Assembly (NCBI GenBank): GCA_934513685.1
Contig: CAKSWY010000017.1
Span: 1-57,512, forward strand
Reading direction: 5' to 3'
DNA: 57,512 nt
Source of the DNA: an uncultured Oscillospiraceae bacterium
GTDB taxonomy: Bacteria > Bacillota > Clostridia > Oscillospirales > Ruminococcaceae
Under the pieces are notes generated by a model. The model was not told the DNA's origin, did no database searches, and saw only the letters and a program-made list of their open reading frames with translations. Below, in pieces: positions 35,926 to 43,841 of this stretch (the first letter of the stretch is position 1; every line of letters starts with the position of its first letter). The position numbers and the translations under genes are program-made.

Positions 35926-36510
35926 ATGACTGATGATAAGGTAGAGGTATTACATCAAGTAGCAATTTTGCTGCATGACAAAGACTTTGTTTTAGCAGAG
36001 AAGATACTAAACGAAAAATATCCATTCATCCCCATCAAATCCAGCGGAAGGAACTATACTGTTAAGCAAATGGTAACACAATTTTTCAATGACGGATTTA
36101 TTGATCGATATTCCGGGAAGCGATTAGTAAACCCTGGCATTTTGCGTATCATGTCAGAAATGCTGCCAGAGGCTTTTCCGTATCAAGCACATTGGAAAAC
36201 AGATGAATGCCATATGGCATATTGGGATTTGCAACCCACGGTTGATCATATTTATCCAGTCTCGTTAGGTGGAAAAGATACGTCAGAAAATTGGGCCACT
36301 ACTTCGATGGTAAATAACTCGATTAAAAATAATTTTACGCTTGAACAGCTTGGTTGGACGCTTAAGAATAAAGGAGATATTCAAAATTGGGATGGATTAT
36401 CAAAAATATTTATCGAAATCGTAGAGCAAGATGAATCGTTGCTCCGCATTAGCCGAATAAAAAGCTATTACACCGCAACAAAAGAAGTTATGGAAGAGCT
36501 TGCCTTATAA
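35926..36510 (+). CDS. HNH-family endonuclease, probably acquired
   Basis: 194 residues. Residues 104-134 hold an HNH core: D107 and H108 in TVDHIYP, GGKDTSEN with N122, and N130/N131 plus K134. The N-terminal 100 residues are not recognised. The cysteine ligands of the classic HNH zinc site are missing. The gene and its flanks (about 35765-36530) are strikingly AT-rich with A/T-ending codons, unlike every neighbour, and are bounded by GC-rich terminators. This suggests recent transfer, possibly as a lone restriction or homing-type enzyme. No methylase, phage gene or insertion sequence accompanies it. ATG at 35926 follows AAAAGGAAA. Confidence 0.75.
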   Translation: MTDDKVEVLHQVAILLHDKDFVLAEKILNEKYPFIPIKSSGRNYTVKQMVTQFFNDGFIDRYSGKRLVNPGILRIMSEMLPEAFPYQAHWKTDECHMAYWDLQPTVDHIYPVSLGGKDTSENWATTSMVNNSIKNNFTLEQLGWTLKNKGDIQNWDGLSKIFIEIVEQDESLLRISRIKSYYTATKEVMEELAL

Positions 36511-36596
36511 CTCTCCGCAAGCCTTTGCTGCTACGTGTTACTTTTAAATCGCCCTCCGCCGCGCCGGCCTCCCTTACCGATAAAAAACCGCAAAAA

Positions 36597-36632
36597 GCCC
36601 AGGGCCACTCCCTTTCGGGAATGGCCCTGGGC
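36597..36632. terminator. bidirectional terminator after the M14 gene
   Basis: GCCCAGGGCCA (36597-36607) pairs with TGGCCCTGGGC (36622-36632), with an inner CCC/GGG. TTTTT follows on the minus strand. It ends the permease operon. Confidence 0.9.
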
Positions 36633-36675
36633 CTTATTTGTTTTGGTTCAGCGCCTTATGCAAGCGGGAAATCCG

Positions 36676-37854
36676 TCACATCAGGAAGCTGGCCAGACGG
36701 GCGCCGCCCAGCTCGCTGGGATCGGCCTCCAGGAACAGCTCGCTGTAGCCGGGCACGCCGGTGTAGGTCACAGGGGCCTCGGGGTGTGCCTCGTTGTAGG
36801 CTTCGCTGTACTGCTTGATGCCTTCCAGATGACGGCCGCAGCGCTCCTCGATGGGATGGCCCACACCGCTGAAGGGTGCGCCGGTGATCTGGTTCCAGGG
36901 CACGTACAGCATACCCAGCTTCTCGCTCAGGTCATAGCACTTGTCCTGGCCGCCCAGCACCTGGGCGATGGTGGTGGCGCCGCGCAGACGGCCCTGAGAG
37001 GCGTTGGCGGTCTCCATCAGGATGGCCACGTTGATGTCGCTGTTGTCGCCCCATTCACGGTGAGTCAGACCGTGGAAGTTGGTGGGAGACTGCTCCAAGC
37101 TCATCTGCATACCTTCCATCAGCAGGTTCATGCAGCCCACAGAGGCCACATCCATGCTGTTCTGGTGAGCAACGGTCGCGTCGATAACGGGATACTCGGG
37201 GCTGGCCTCATGCAGGTCAAAGCCGATGTTCACGCCCTCGTTGCGAATCAGCTCCATGATACCGTAGGCCTCTTTCTCGGTGGTGTTGCCATCGGGACGG
37301 CCGGGGTAAGCACGGTTGATGTTGCGGGTCTCAGAGCCGGACAGCTGCTGGCCGGAGGGATAGTGAACGTACACGTCGGGATCGGGCCACTGATCCACAG
37401 GGTTGGTGGCGCGGCTGCCGTAGCGGAAGGTGCGCTCACCGCTCTTGGTGGTCAGGGTGAAGTACTGAATGTTGCCCTCACCGGGGTCGTTGTGGGTCAT
37501 GGCGCTGTGGTTGGCGTAGGGCAGAACGTACACGGTGCCCTCTTCCACAACGGCATTCTCAATGAAGGTGAATGCGGACATATAGCCGGAAACCTCGTTG
37601 GCATGGGTGCCGCCCAGGATCAGCATCTTGCCGCCTTCTTTTTTGCCCTGCAGAACGTACACAGGAGTGTCCGCGTTGGTGCCTTTCACGCCTTCGAACC
37701 AGTCGGAGAGCATTTTCACCTCAGTGACACTGGGGCCCCGCTCGGGGAGGGGCACATTGCGGGCTGCCAGGAAGCTGGACGCAGAGGCCGCCATAACGGC
37801 CACGGACAGCGCCAGGCAGACGACCGCAGAGATCATCTTTTTCGACTTATCCAT
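36676..37854 (-). CDS. M14/AstE-like zinc hydrolase, exported
   Basis: 392 residues with an N-terminal signal or anchor (about 7-30, no lipobox). The catalytic part belongs to the succinylglutamate desuccinylase/aspartoacylase-M14 group: zinc ligands H84 and E87 in GGTHANE, R181 in NINRAYPGR and H215 in DLHEASPE, with a late METANAS carrying a possible catalytic Glu. Such enzymes cut amide bonds of N-acyl amino acids or C-terminal residues. Next to a gamma-glutamyltranspeptidase and an anion permease, a gamma-glutamyl or N-acylglutamate substrate is likely but inferred. The ATG at 37854 is preferred over a TTG at 37860 from spacing to AAAGGAGG. Last gene of its operon. Confidence 0.8.
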   Translation of the reverse strand: MDKSKKMISAVVCLALSVAVMAASASSFLAARNVPLPERGPSVTEVKMLSDWFEGVKGTNADTPVYVLQGKKEGGKMLILGGTHANEVSGYMSAFTFIENAVVEEGTVYVLPYANHSAMTHNDPGEGNIQYFTLTTKSGERTFRYGSRATNPVDQWPDPDVYVHYPSGQQLSGSETRNINRAYPGRPDGNTTEKEAYGIMELIRNEGVNIGFDLHEASPEYPVIDATVAHQNSMDVASVGCMNLLMEGMQMSLEQSPTNFHGLTHREWGDNSDINVAILMETANASQGRLRGATTIAQVLGGQDKCYDLSEKLGMLYVPWNQITGAPFSGVGHPIEERCGRHLEGIKQYSEAYNEAHPEAPVTYTGVPGYSELFLEADPSELGGARLASFLM

Positions 37855-37870
37855 TCTCAACAGCCCTCCT

Positions 37871-38041
37871 TTACTTAATCATCAGCAGGCGAAGCACGAG
37901 AGGGATCAGCACCAGAGCAGCGTTCAGCTGCATGCAGATGGTATCCTTCACGGAGAGCTTTTCGTCCGCATTCTTCTCGGGAACGAACAGGTTCCAACCG
38001 ACCACGATCAGCACCAGGGCAACGATCCCGCGATAAATCAA
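37871..38041 (-). CDS. very short hydrophobic protein, apparently frame-disrupted at its start
   Basis: A 56-codon frame between the permease and the M14 gene encodes two membrane helices (IVALVLIVVGWNLFV and LNAALVLIPLVLRLLM) joined by a charged loop. Its codons (CTG, GTT, GCT, AAG) match the highly biased use of its neighbours. In this frame only a TTG (38041) can start it, 20 bases from the ribosome site. The well-placed ATG (38051, after AAAGGAG) lies in another frame; deleting one T from the run of four at 38040-38043 would join them as MLTLIYRG. So this is a sequencing indel, a real mutation, or +1 slippage. Likely the small subunit of the adjoining transporter. Confidence 0.6.
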   Translation of the reverse strand: MIYRGIVALVLIVVGWNLFVPEKNADEKLSVKDTICMQLNAALVLIPLVLRLLMIK

Positions 38042-38068
38042 AGTCAACATCGTTGGTTCGCTCCTTTC

Positions 38069-39367
38069 TTAGGTGAAGATGATGAAGGGTTCAAGCACAT
38101 TGGCGCCCAGGATGAAGAGGATACCCCAGACGATGATCATCAGGCAGGGCACCAGGCACTTCTTCAGGACGGGAGTGTACTTCTCCAGGCCAACAACCTG
38201 AGCGGCGAAGATGCCGGCCAGAGCGGTGGGAGGCATCATGTCGCCCAGAGAGGCGATCAGGGACAGGGCAGCCGCCACGATGATCTCTTCCTTGTTCAGG
38301 AAGGCCAGCAGGAAGGGCACGCCCAGAACGCTGGCAGAACCGAAGGAAGACACGGCGCCGAACAGAGGCATGGACACGGCCATGGCCACATACAGGGCCC
38401 AGCCGGGCAGGCTCAGGCAGCTGGTAACGATCAGGCCACGAACACCGGTCAGGGTCATGATCTGGATGAACATACCAACGCCCATCAGGATGCCCATAAC
38501 GGGCAGCACACTGTTGATGGAGTCCTTCGCGACCTTGGCCAGGTTCACCTTGTAGCCGGTGAAGCAGCCGATGATGGCGCTGATGAGGAACACCAGAGGC
38601 ATACCGATGGAGAAAGCGGGGACCATCTTGCTGACCACCATCAGGATGATGGCAGCGATGATGGGAATGTACACGCGGAAACCGAACTTCTTGCGGCTCT
38701 CGGTGTTCAGCTTGTTCTTCACAGCCTCGTAGTCCATCTTCTTGACGTACTTGTAAGCGAACATCAGCACGAAGACGAAGGCCAGGGGGAAGGTCAGCAG
38801 AGCCAGAGGCAGCTCAAAGCCGCTGTAGGGAATGTCGATGCCGGCGCCAATGATCATGGCGGGCAGGTTGGTGGGAGGTGCGATCATGCCCAGGATGCCG
38901 CCCATCGCCAGGATGGAAGCGGTCTCCAGTGCGGGCACGCCCATCATCATCAGCACGGGGGCCATGATGGAGCCGGCGCTCAGCACGGAAGCGGTGGAGG
39001 AACCGGTGATCATGCCGGGGAACATCACGATGATCATGATGAGGCACAGCATCAGGGCGGGCAGCTTGTGGAACTTCTCAATGATGACCGAGGACACGGC
39101 ATCCAGAGCGCCGGAAGCCTCGATGACCTTCATGAAGACCATGGCGGTGGAGATGACCAGGATGGTGTCCACATAGGAGAACATGCCTTCAACGAGATGA
39201 CGCAGTGCGTCCAGCAGGGTCAGATCCAGGCCGCCGATGAAGCCGCCGACGATCACGCCGCCGATGGAAGAAAGAACCATCGACAGGCTGACCGGCAGCT
39301 TGCAGGCGAAGCATCCAACCAGGAACACACCGAGCATGACGATGAAGGTAATAAGTTCAATGCTCAT
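38069..39367 (-). CDS. TRAP-DctM-like large permease
   Basis: 432 residues, about 12 membrane helices. Both halves carry the family loops: FPGMITGSSTASVLSAG with GGILGMIAPPTNLPAM in the first, and AVSSFGSASVLG with LGDMMPPTAL in the second. These match the DctM/ion transporter superfamily of carboxylate carriers. No DctP-type binding protein or four-helix DctQ is present; instead a 207-residue lipoprotein and a two-helix micro-protein flank it. Substrate probably a carboxylate such as glutamate or a short gamma-glutamyl peptide, by context only. GGAGGT precedes the ATG at 39367. Confidence 0.82.
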   Translation of the reverse strand: MSIELITFIVMLGVFLVGCFACKLPVSLSMVLSSIGGVIVGGFIGGLDLTLLDALRHLVEGMFSYVDTILVISTAMVFMKVIEASGALDAVSSVIIEKFHKLPALMLCLIMIIVMFPGMITGSSTASVLSAGSIMAPVLMMMGVPALETASILAMGGILGMIAPPTNLPAMIIGAGIDIPYSGFELPLALLTFPLAFVFVLMFAYKYVKKMDYEAVKNKLNTESRKKFGFRVYIPIIAAIILMVVSKMVPAFSIGMPLVFLISAIIGCFTGYKVNLAKVAKDSINSVLPVMGILMGVGMFIQIMTLTGVRGLIVTSCLSLPGWALYVAMAVSMPLFGAVSSFGSASVLGVPFLLAFLNKEEIIVAAALSLIASLGDMMPPTALAGIFAAQVVGLEKYTPVLKKCLVPCLMIIVWGILFILGANVLEPFIIFT

Positions 39368-39411
39368 TAGAATACCTCCATAAATCGTTAATTATTCGGC
39401 CTGTTGCGTAC

Positions 39412-39457
39412 AAAAAGGGCCGCCGGAACACGCCAGGCGCGGGTTTCGGCGGCCCTT
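39412..39457 (-). terminator. internal terminator between lipoprotein and permease
   Basis: AAGGGCCGCCG (39415-39425) and CGGCGGCCCTT (39447-39457) form a perfect 11-bp stem; TTTTTG follows on the minus strand. Read-through past it would give less permease than lipoprotein, as is usual for binding-protein operons. Confidence 0.85.
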
Positions 39458-39492
39458 AATCCATTAAAGAACAGATGCCGGGCGCGCCCTTC

Positions 39493-40116
39493 TTACTTGA
39501 AGGCAGCGGGCAGAACGGTGGTCACATCGCTGATGCTGTTGATGGAATCCATGGGGATGCCGTTCTCAGCGCACAGACCGCTCATCAGGCCGTCGGAATC
39601 GCCGGCGGCAACCACGATGGCGTAGTCAGCCTTCTCGAAGCAGGGAGCAATGAACTTATCGGACAGGTCGCCGCGGCGAGCCTCACCGCCGGTGTGCATC
39701 ACGATGATGCTCAGGCCCTTTTCCTTCGCGCCGTCCAGCAGCTCGGTCAGACGAGCCAGCTCGCCGTCGGCGTCGATGCCCGCAGCGCCCAGGCCCTTGG
39801 AAGAGCCGCCGGCAACCACGACCAGGGTCTTGGCGTCGCCCAGGTCAGCGCTGGTGGCCAGGTTGTTCACGGTGTAATCCATGCCCAGCTTGCCCATCAC
39901 GGTGCCGATCATCTGGTAGTCAGCACTCTGGCCGCCGCTGGTCAGCAGAATGGGAGACTCAGCAAACGCCTCCTTCAGGCCTTCCACCGCAGCGGTGGAA
40001 CCGGAAGCGTCGCCGGAAGCAGCAGCGCTGCTGGAGCTGGAGCTGGAGCCGCCGCAGGCAGCCATGGTCAAAGCCAGCGCGAGAGCCAGCGCCGCAGCAA
40101 TGATCTTCTTTTTCAT
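39493..40116 (-). CDS. small lipoprotein, putative substrate-binding component
   Basis: 207 residues. Signal with lipobox LTMAAC (Cys 21), a Ser/Ala linker, then one compact domain of about 160 residues beginning ILLTSGGQSADYQMIG, with alternating strands and helices ending in VVVAGGSSKGLGAAG and IVVAAGDSDG. It looks like a single Rossmann-like lobe, much smaller than DctP or TAXI binding proteins. I do not recognise a characterised family. First gene of the permease operon, with its own promoter and a partial terminator after it, as expected of an abundant binding protein. Codons are strongly biased. Confidence 0.7.
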   Translation of the reverse strand: MKKKIIAAALALALALTMAACGGSSSSSSSAAASGDASGSTAAVEGLKEAFAESPILLTSGGQSADYQMIGTVMGKLGMDYTVNNLATSADLGDAKTLVVVAGGSSKGLGAAGIDADGELARLTELLDGAKEKGLSIIVMHTGGEARRGDLSDKFIAPCFEKADYAIVVAAGDSDGLMSGLCAENGIPMDSINSISDVTTVLPAAFK

Positions 40117-40210
40117 TGTGGTTTTCTCCTCTCAACATTTCATGTGTCTTTTCACAGCGTATTCCCATCCGTTGCCGGATGTGGTGAAACTATGAAATCT
40201 TCATGAAAAA

Positions 40211-40239
40211 ATTATAACAAATCCAAACAAGTTCGTCTA
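40211..40239 (-). promoter_or_regulatory. promoter of the lipoprotein-permease operon
   Basis: On the minus strand TAGACG (40239-40234), a 17-bp spacer and TATAAT (40216-40211) with extended TGT. Just upstream, four bases from the -35, is AAATAAGAGAA, the same 11 bases at the same distance as before the ggt gene at 51507. Confidence 0.8.
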
Positions 40240-40367
40240 TTTCTTCTCTTATTTTTATTCAACTTTATCATTTAAGCCGCTTTTTGTTGAAGATTAACTA
40301 TAAGAAAAGTCAAAACCCGTGCAGCTTCACGAAGTAAAGAAGCCGAACCAGTTCACCCCCTCTGTGC

Positions 40368-40408
40368 AAAAGGCCACCCGGCCCAAAGCGAGGGTCGAGC
40401 GGCCTTTT
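40368..40408. terminator. terminator after ggt-1
   Basis: AAAAGGCC (40368-40375) pairs with GGCCTTTT (40401-40408) around a loop with additional partial pairing. T-runs occur on both strands. It ends the transpeptidase gene; the remaining gap up to 40210 has no gene. Confidence 0.8.
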
Positions 40409-40467
40409 CTGGCAGAGAGTTTTTGGTGGTTCAAAGCGGCACGCAGGCCGCCCGAACAGCCGCCGCC

Positions 40468-42273
40468 TTAGTAAGCCAGAGCCTTGCCGTCACGGCGAGG
40501 ATCCGCGCCGCCGCGCAGGGTGCCATCCTTGCCGATGGAAATGCCCTGCACGCCGCCGAAGAACAGCTGCCAGGCGCCCTTATCGGTCACTTCGTGGCCC
40601 ATGGCCTGCAGCTGAGCAATGGCCTCAGCGGAGGGAGCGTCCACACCGTCGGACTCATAGCACACGTTGTTCTGGGCGTTGTCGTAGATACGGGCGCAGT
40701 CAATGGCTTCCTGGATGTCCATGCCGTAGTCGATCATGCGCTGGATAACCTGCGCGATGGTGGGGAAGATACGGGTGGCTCCGGGGCTGCCGATGGTCAG
40801 GAAGGGAGAGCCGTCGGGGTACAGAACGATGGAGGGGCTCATGCTGGACAGGGGACGCTTGCCGCCCTCAGCGCAGTTGACGCTCTCGGGGTTGGCAGAG
40901 AAGTCGTCCATCTCGTCGTTCATGATGAAGCCGTAGCCGGGAACGGCGATCTTGGAGCCGAAACCATAGTTGATGGTCTGGGTGCAGGCCACCATGTTGC
41001 CCCACTGGTCCACAACGGAGAAGGAGGTGGTGGCGTAGTGCTCCAGCTCTTCCGCGTCAACAGCCGTGTAGGTGCCGCTCTGATCGGTGATCTGAGCGTA
41101 ACGGCTGGCCGCGTAATCCTTGCTGGTCAGCTGGGCCAGAGGCACTTCGGCGAAGTCGGTGTCGGCCATGTACTGGGCACGGTCGGCGAAGGCGATCTTG
41201 AAGGCCTCGGAGAAGCGATGGATGTAATCCGCCGAGTTGACCTCGGTGTTGGCCATGTCGAAGTTCTCCAGGATGTTCAGGATCTCAATCAGATGGGTAC
41301 CGCCGGAAGAAGCCGGGGGCAGAGAGTAAATGGTGTAGTCACGGTAGGTGGAGCTGACCGGCTCACGAACCTTGACCTCGTAGTTGGCCAGGTCGTCCAT
41401 AGTCAGCACGCCGCCCTCAGCCTGCACCGCGTCCACCATGGCCTGAGCCATGTCGCCGGTGTAGAAAGCGTCACGGCCGCCGTCCGCGATGGCCTGCAGA
41501 GCAGTGGCCAGATCGGGGTTGGTCAGGGTGTCGCCCACCTCGTAGGGCATACCGTCGTTCAGGTACAGCTTGCCAACTTCGCTCATGGCAGCCAGACCGG
41601 CGTACTCGCTCTCCAGCTCCTCCTTGAAGGTAGCGGTCACGAGATAGCCGTTGTTGGCCAGGTCAATGGCGGGCTGGAAGATCTGCTGACGGGTCACTTT
41701 GTCAGAGCCGTAGTTCTCCAGCAGGTACTCCATGCCGGCAACCTCGCCGGGGGTCGCAACGGACAGGCCGCCGATGCTGCTCATGGTGCCCAGCTTCTGG
41801 CCGTCCTTTTCGAACTGCTTCATCTCGCCGGCCTCGTCCAGCCAAATCTGGGCGTTGGCCGCAGCGGGAGCGATCTCGCGGAAGTCGATGACCTCCACCT
41901 TCTTGGTCTCGGCGTTGTAGATGGTCATGAAGCCGCCGCCGCCCAGACCGGAGAAGTAAGGCTCAACCACACCCAGGGTGTAGGCCACAGCCGCCGCTGC
42001 ATCAAAGGCGTTGCCGCCCTCCTGCAGGATCTCCAGGCCGGCCTTGCTGGCGTACCAGCTGCAGGCCGCCACGGCACCGGTCTTGCCGGTGGCGTCACGG
42101 TCGTCCTTCTTCTTCTGAAGGTTCTCGTCGTAGGGGAGCCAGACTTCCTCTTCGTTCGAGTCAGCGGAAGAAGAGGCCGCCTCACTGCTGGCAGAGGAAG
42201 AGGCGCTCTGGCCGCAGCCGGCCACAGACAGCCCCATTACCAATGCCATAAGCAGGGCAATGTACTTTTTCAT
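40468..42273 (-). CDS. ggt: gamma-glutamyltranspeptidase lipoprotein 1
   Basis: 601 residues. Lipobox LSVAGC (Cys 20), Ser/Glu linker, then a full Ntn-hydrolase GGT: carboxylate-binding arginine in IDFREIAPAA (near 132), the predicted self-cleavage and nucleophile T415 in ATTSFSVVD, and PLSSMSPS near the oxyanion site. The histidine that usually follows the two threonines (TTH) is serine here. GGTs hydrolyse or transfer gamma-glutamyl groups; CapD-type members process poly-gamma-glutamate. Its codons are rich in GCT, CGT and CCT, suggesting strong expression. AAAGGAGG precedes the ATG. Own promoter and terminator. Confidence 0.92.
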   Translation of the reverse strand: MKKYIALLMALVMGLSVAGCGQSASSSASSEAASSSADSNEEEVWLPYDENLQKKKDDRDATGKTGAVAACSWYASKAGLEILQEGGNAFDAAAAVAYTLGVVEPYFSGLGGGGFMTIYNAETKKVEVIDFREIAPAAANAQIWLDEAGEMKQFEKDGQKLGTMSSIGGLSVATPGEVAGMEYLLENYGSDKVTRQQIFQPAIDLANNGYLVTATFKEELESEYAGLAAMSEVGKLYLNDGMPYEVGDTLTNPDLATALQAIADGGRDAFYTGDMAQAMVDAVQAEGGVLTMDDLANYEVKVREPVSSTYRDYTIYSLPPASSGGTHLIEILNILENFDMANTEVNSADYIHRFSEAFKIAFADRAQYMADTDFAEVPLAQLTSKDYAASRYAQITDQSGTYTAVDAEELEHYATTSFSVVDQWGNMVACTQTINYGFGSKIAVPGYGFIMNDEMDDFSANPESVNCAEGGKRPLSSMSPSIVLYPDGSPFLTIGSPGATRIFPTIAQVIQRMIDYGMDIQEAIDCARIYDNAQNNVCYESDGVDAPSAEAIAQLQAMGHEVTDKGAWQLFFGGVQGISIGKDGTLRGGADPRRDGKALAY

Positions 42274-42521
42274 CTCATTTCCTCCTTTGTTGATGAGGTT
42301 CCGTCCGCCTGAAAGTTGCGTGCGAAAAAGGCGGACGCCCCCGCATTTTGCCCTTTGCCCCGTCCGGCTGCCGAAGGACATGGGACCACCGGAGTGATTT
42401 TTGGTGCGCATGCGCTGCGTGCACACTGTGCACACCCGCCTCTGCATACCGGAAATTCTCCAGCGGTTTCATGGCCTTCTGGCGCACCCGTTCGGTGCAA
42501 AAGAGCCTTGCTATAACCCCG

Positions 42522-42550
42522 AGTATAGCTGATTGCTCACAAATTGTCTA
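42522..42550 (-). promoter_or_regulatory. promoter of ggt-1
   Basis: On the minus strand TAGACA (42550-42545), a 17-bp spacer and TATACT (42527-42522). The upstream sequence is very AT-rich, resembling an UP element. It gives a leader of about 245 bases. Confidence 0.8.
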
Positions 42551-42600
42551 CATTTTTATCATAAATTTATTATGTTATTATGATTTTATTGAAAAATATA

Positions 42601-43163
42601 GCTACTTATCGTCATATTGAGATGGACAGATTTTCCGCCATGGAATTTCCGGGCAGAAGATGGATTTGCCGCACCGGGTTGGCCCCGGCTTGAAAATCTT
42701 GCTTTCCGACGCCGTTATTCGTCCTTTTGGCAGGGGTATCCCTGTTTTTCGCCGCGTTCCGGCCCGCGCGGTGCTGCGCGAAGTCCGGATGGAATTTTGG
42801 GTTAGAGACATCCCTTGTGTCGGCCGTAAGGTTTGCAGCATCCGCGGCCAGATTTGCGCAAAAAGGCGGCGCGGAATGGAGTGAAGAAGGCTTTTTCGCG
42901 CCGGTGCCGCTTTCTGCCGAACCCATTGGCTTCCCCTCGAAGGGACGCTGGCGGCGTCAGCCGACGGATGAGGTGGCACCGTTTCTCCGCCGCAACTGCA
43001 TGGCAGTGGTTATGGCGGTAACGGATAAGCAAGAGCAGTTTCCCCTGCCGTCAAGTTGCAAAAAGACTCGCGCTCCACCTCATCCGCCTCACTCGCGTTC
43101 GGCGCCTTCCCCTCGAGGGGAAGGCTTTGCCTGCTCGTTCTCTCAACCTCAACCCACACAAAA
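42601..43163. other. gene-poor stretch with an inverted pair of repeat-like blocks
   Basis: About 560 bp without a credible gene; the frames present have no family match and unnatural composition. Two related blocks face each other. On the plus strand TTCCCCTCGAAGGGA...GGATGAGGTGG runs over 42931-42975. The other copy, read on the minus strand, is TTCCCCTCGAGGGGAAGG...GGATGAGGTGG over about 43128-43074. Such blocks look like dispersed intergenic repeats of gut Firmicutes. Confidence 0.55.
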
Positions 43164-43194
43164 AACAGCCGGGCGCACAATGCGCCCGGCTGTT
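43164..43194 (-). terminator. terminator of the two-component operon
   Basis: A perfect stem AACAGCCGGGCGC/GCGCCCGGCTGTT (43164-43176 with 43182-43194) with a five-base loop and TTTTTTG after it on the minus strand. Confidence 0.95.
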
Positions 43195-43214
43195 CCCGGT
43201 TGATTTTACAGGCG

Positions 43215-43841
43215 TTACGCCTTTTTGTACATCTGTTTGGGGCGGCCCACCTTGCCGTACACGTTCACCATTACGGTGATCTTCTCCTGGGTCATGTACT
43301 GCAAATAGCGGTACACCGTCTGGTAGGCAAGGCCCGTGCCGGCGGCAATGTCGTTGGCCGTCACATACTCCTGCCGGTCGGTCAAAAACTGCAGGATCAG
43401 ATCCATGGTGCTCTGGCTGATGCCCTTGGCGGGAATGGGCGCCGGGGCGGGCTTTTTCGGCTGGGCCTGCTGCAGAAGGCGCAGGTGCAGCTTAATGCGG
43501 CTGACCAGGTCCGGCGCCTTGATGGGCTTGAGGGAGAAATCGCTGGCGCCCGCTTCCAGGAAGGCGTCGGCCACGGCCTGGCTTTCATCAATGGTGAACA
43601 CGATGATGGGCACCGTGGGGGAAAACTGGCGAAGCATCTTCACGCCCTCCACCCCGTTGATGCCGGGCATATGGTAGTCGATGAGCACGATGTCCGGCTG
43701 AAATTCTCGGAACGCGGTCAGGCCCTTTTCCACACTGCGGGCGGTCACCACATTCCATTTCTGCAGGCGGAACAGAGCCTCCAGCGCAAAACAGATCTGC
43801 TCTTCGTCGTCGATGCATAGAATGGTCACATTATTCTGCAT
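43215..43841 (-). CDS. response regulator
   Basis: 208 residues. Receiver domain (1-120) with the acidic pair D11/D12, phosphoacceptor D55 in IDYHMPG, T83 and K105. The C-terminal 60 residues form a helix-turn-helix (ANDIAAGTGLAYQTVYRYLQYM) like that of CitB/DcuR-type regulators, which mostly control carboxylate uptake or use. It overlaps the sensor gene by 11 bp and is the last gene of the operon. Expected to act on the neighbouring ggt and permease promoters; the shared 11-bp box is one candidate site. Confidence 0.9.
   Translation of the reverse strand: MQNNVTILCIDDEEQICFALEALFRLQKWNVVTARSVEKGLTAFREFQPDIVLIDYHMPGINGVEGVKMLRQFSPTVPIIVFTIDESQAVADAFLEAGASDFSLKPIKAPDLVSRIKLHLRLLQQAQPKKPAPAPIPAKGISQSTMDLILQFLTDRQEYVTANDIAAGTGLAYQTVYRYLQYMTQEKITVMVNVYGKVGRPKQMYKKA

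Noticed and set aside
37877..38051. 58-codon frame from the well-placed ATG at 38051
   Set aside because: Its product is polar, Arg/Cys-rich and without sense, while the other frame gives two clean helices and favoured codons; the ATG probably belongs to the hydrophobic protein through an indel or slip.
42602..42979. 125-codon minus-strand frame upstream of the ggt-1 promoter
   Set aside because: Arg/Ser/Pro-rich product without family likeness, overlapping other frames of equal length and the repeat-like blocks; no ribosome site.
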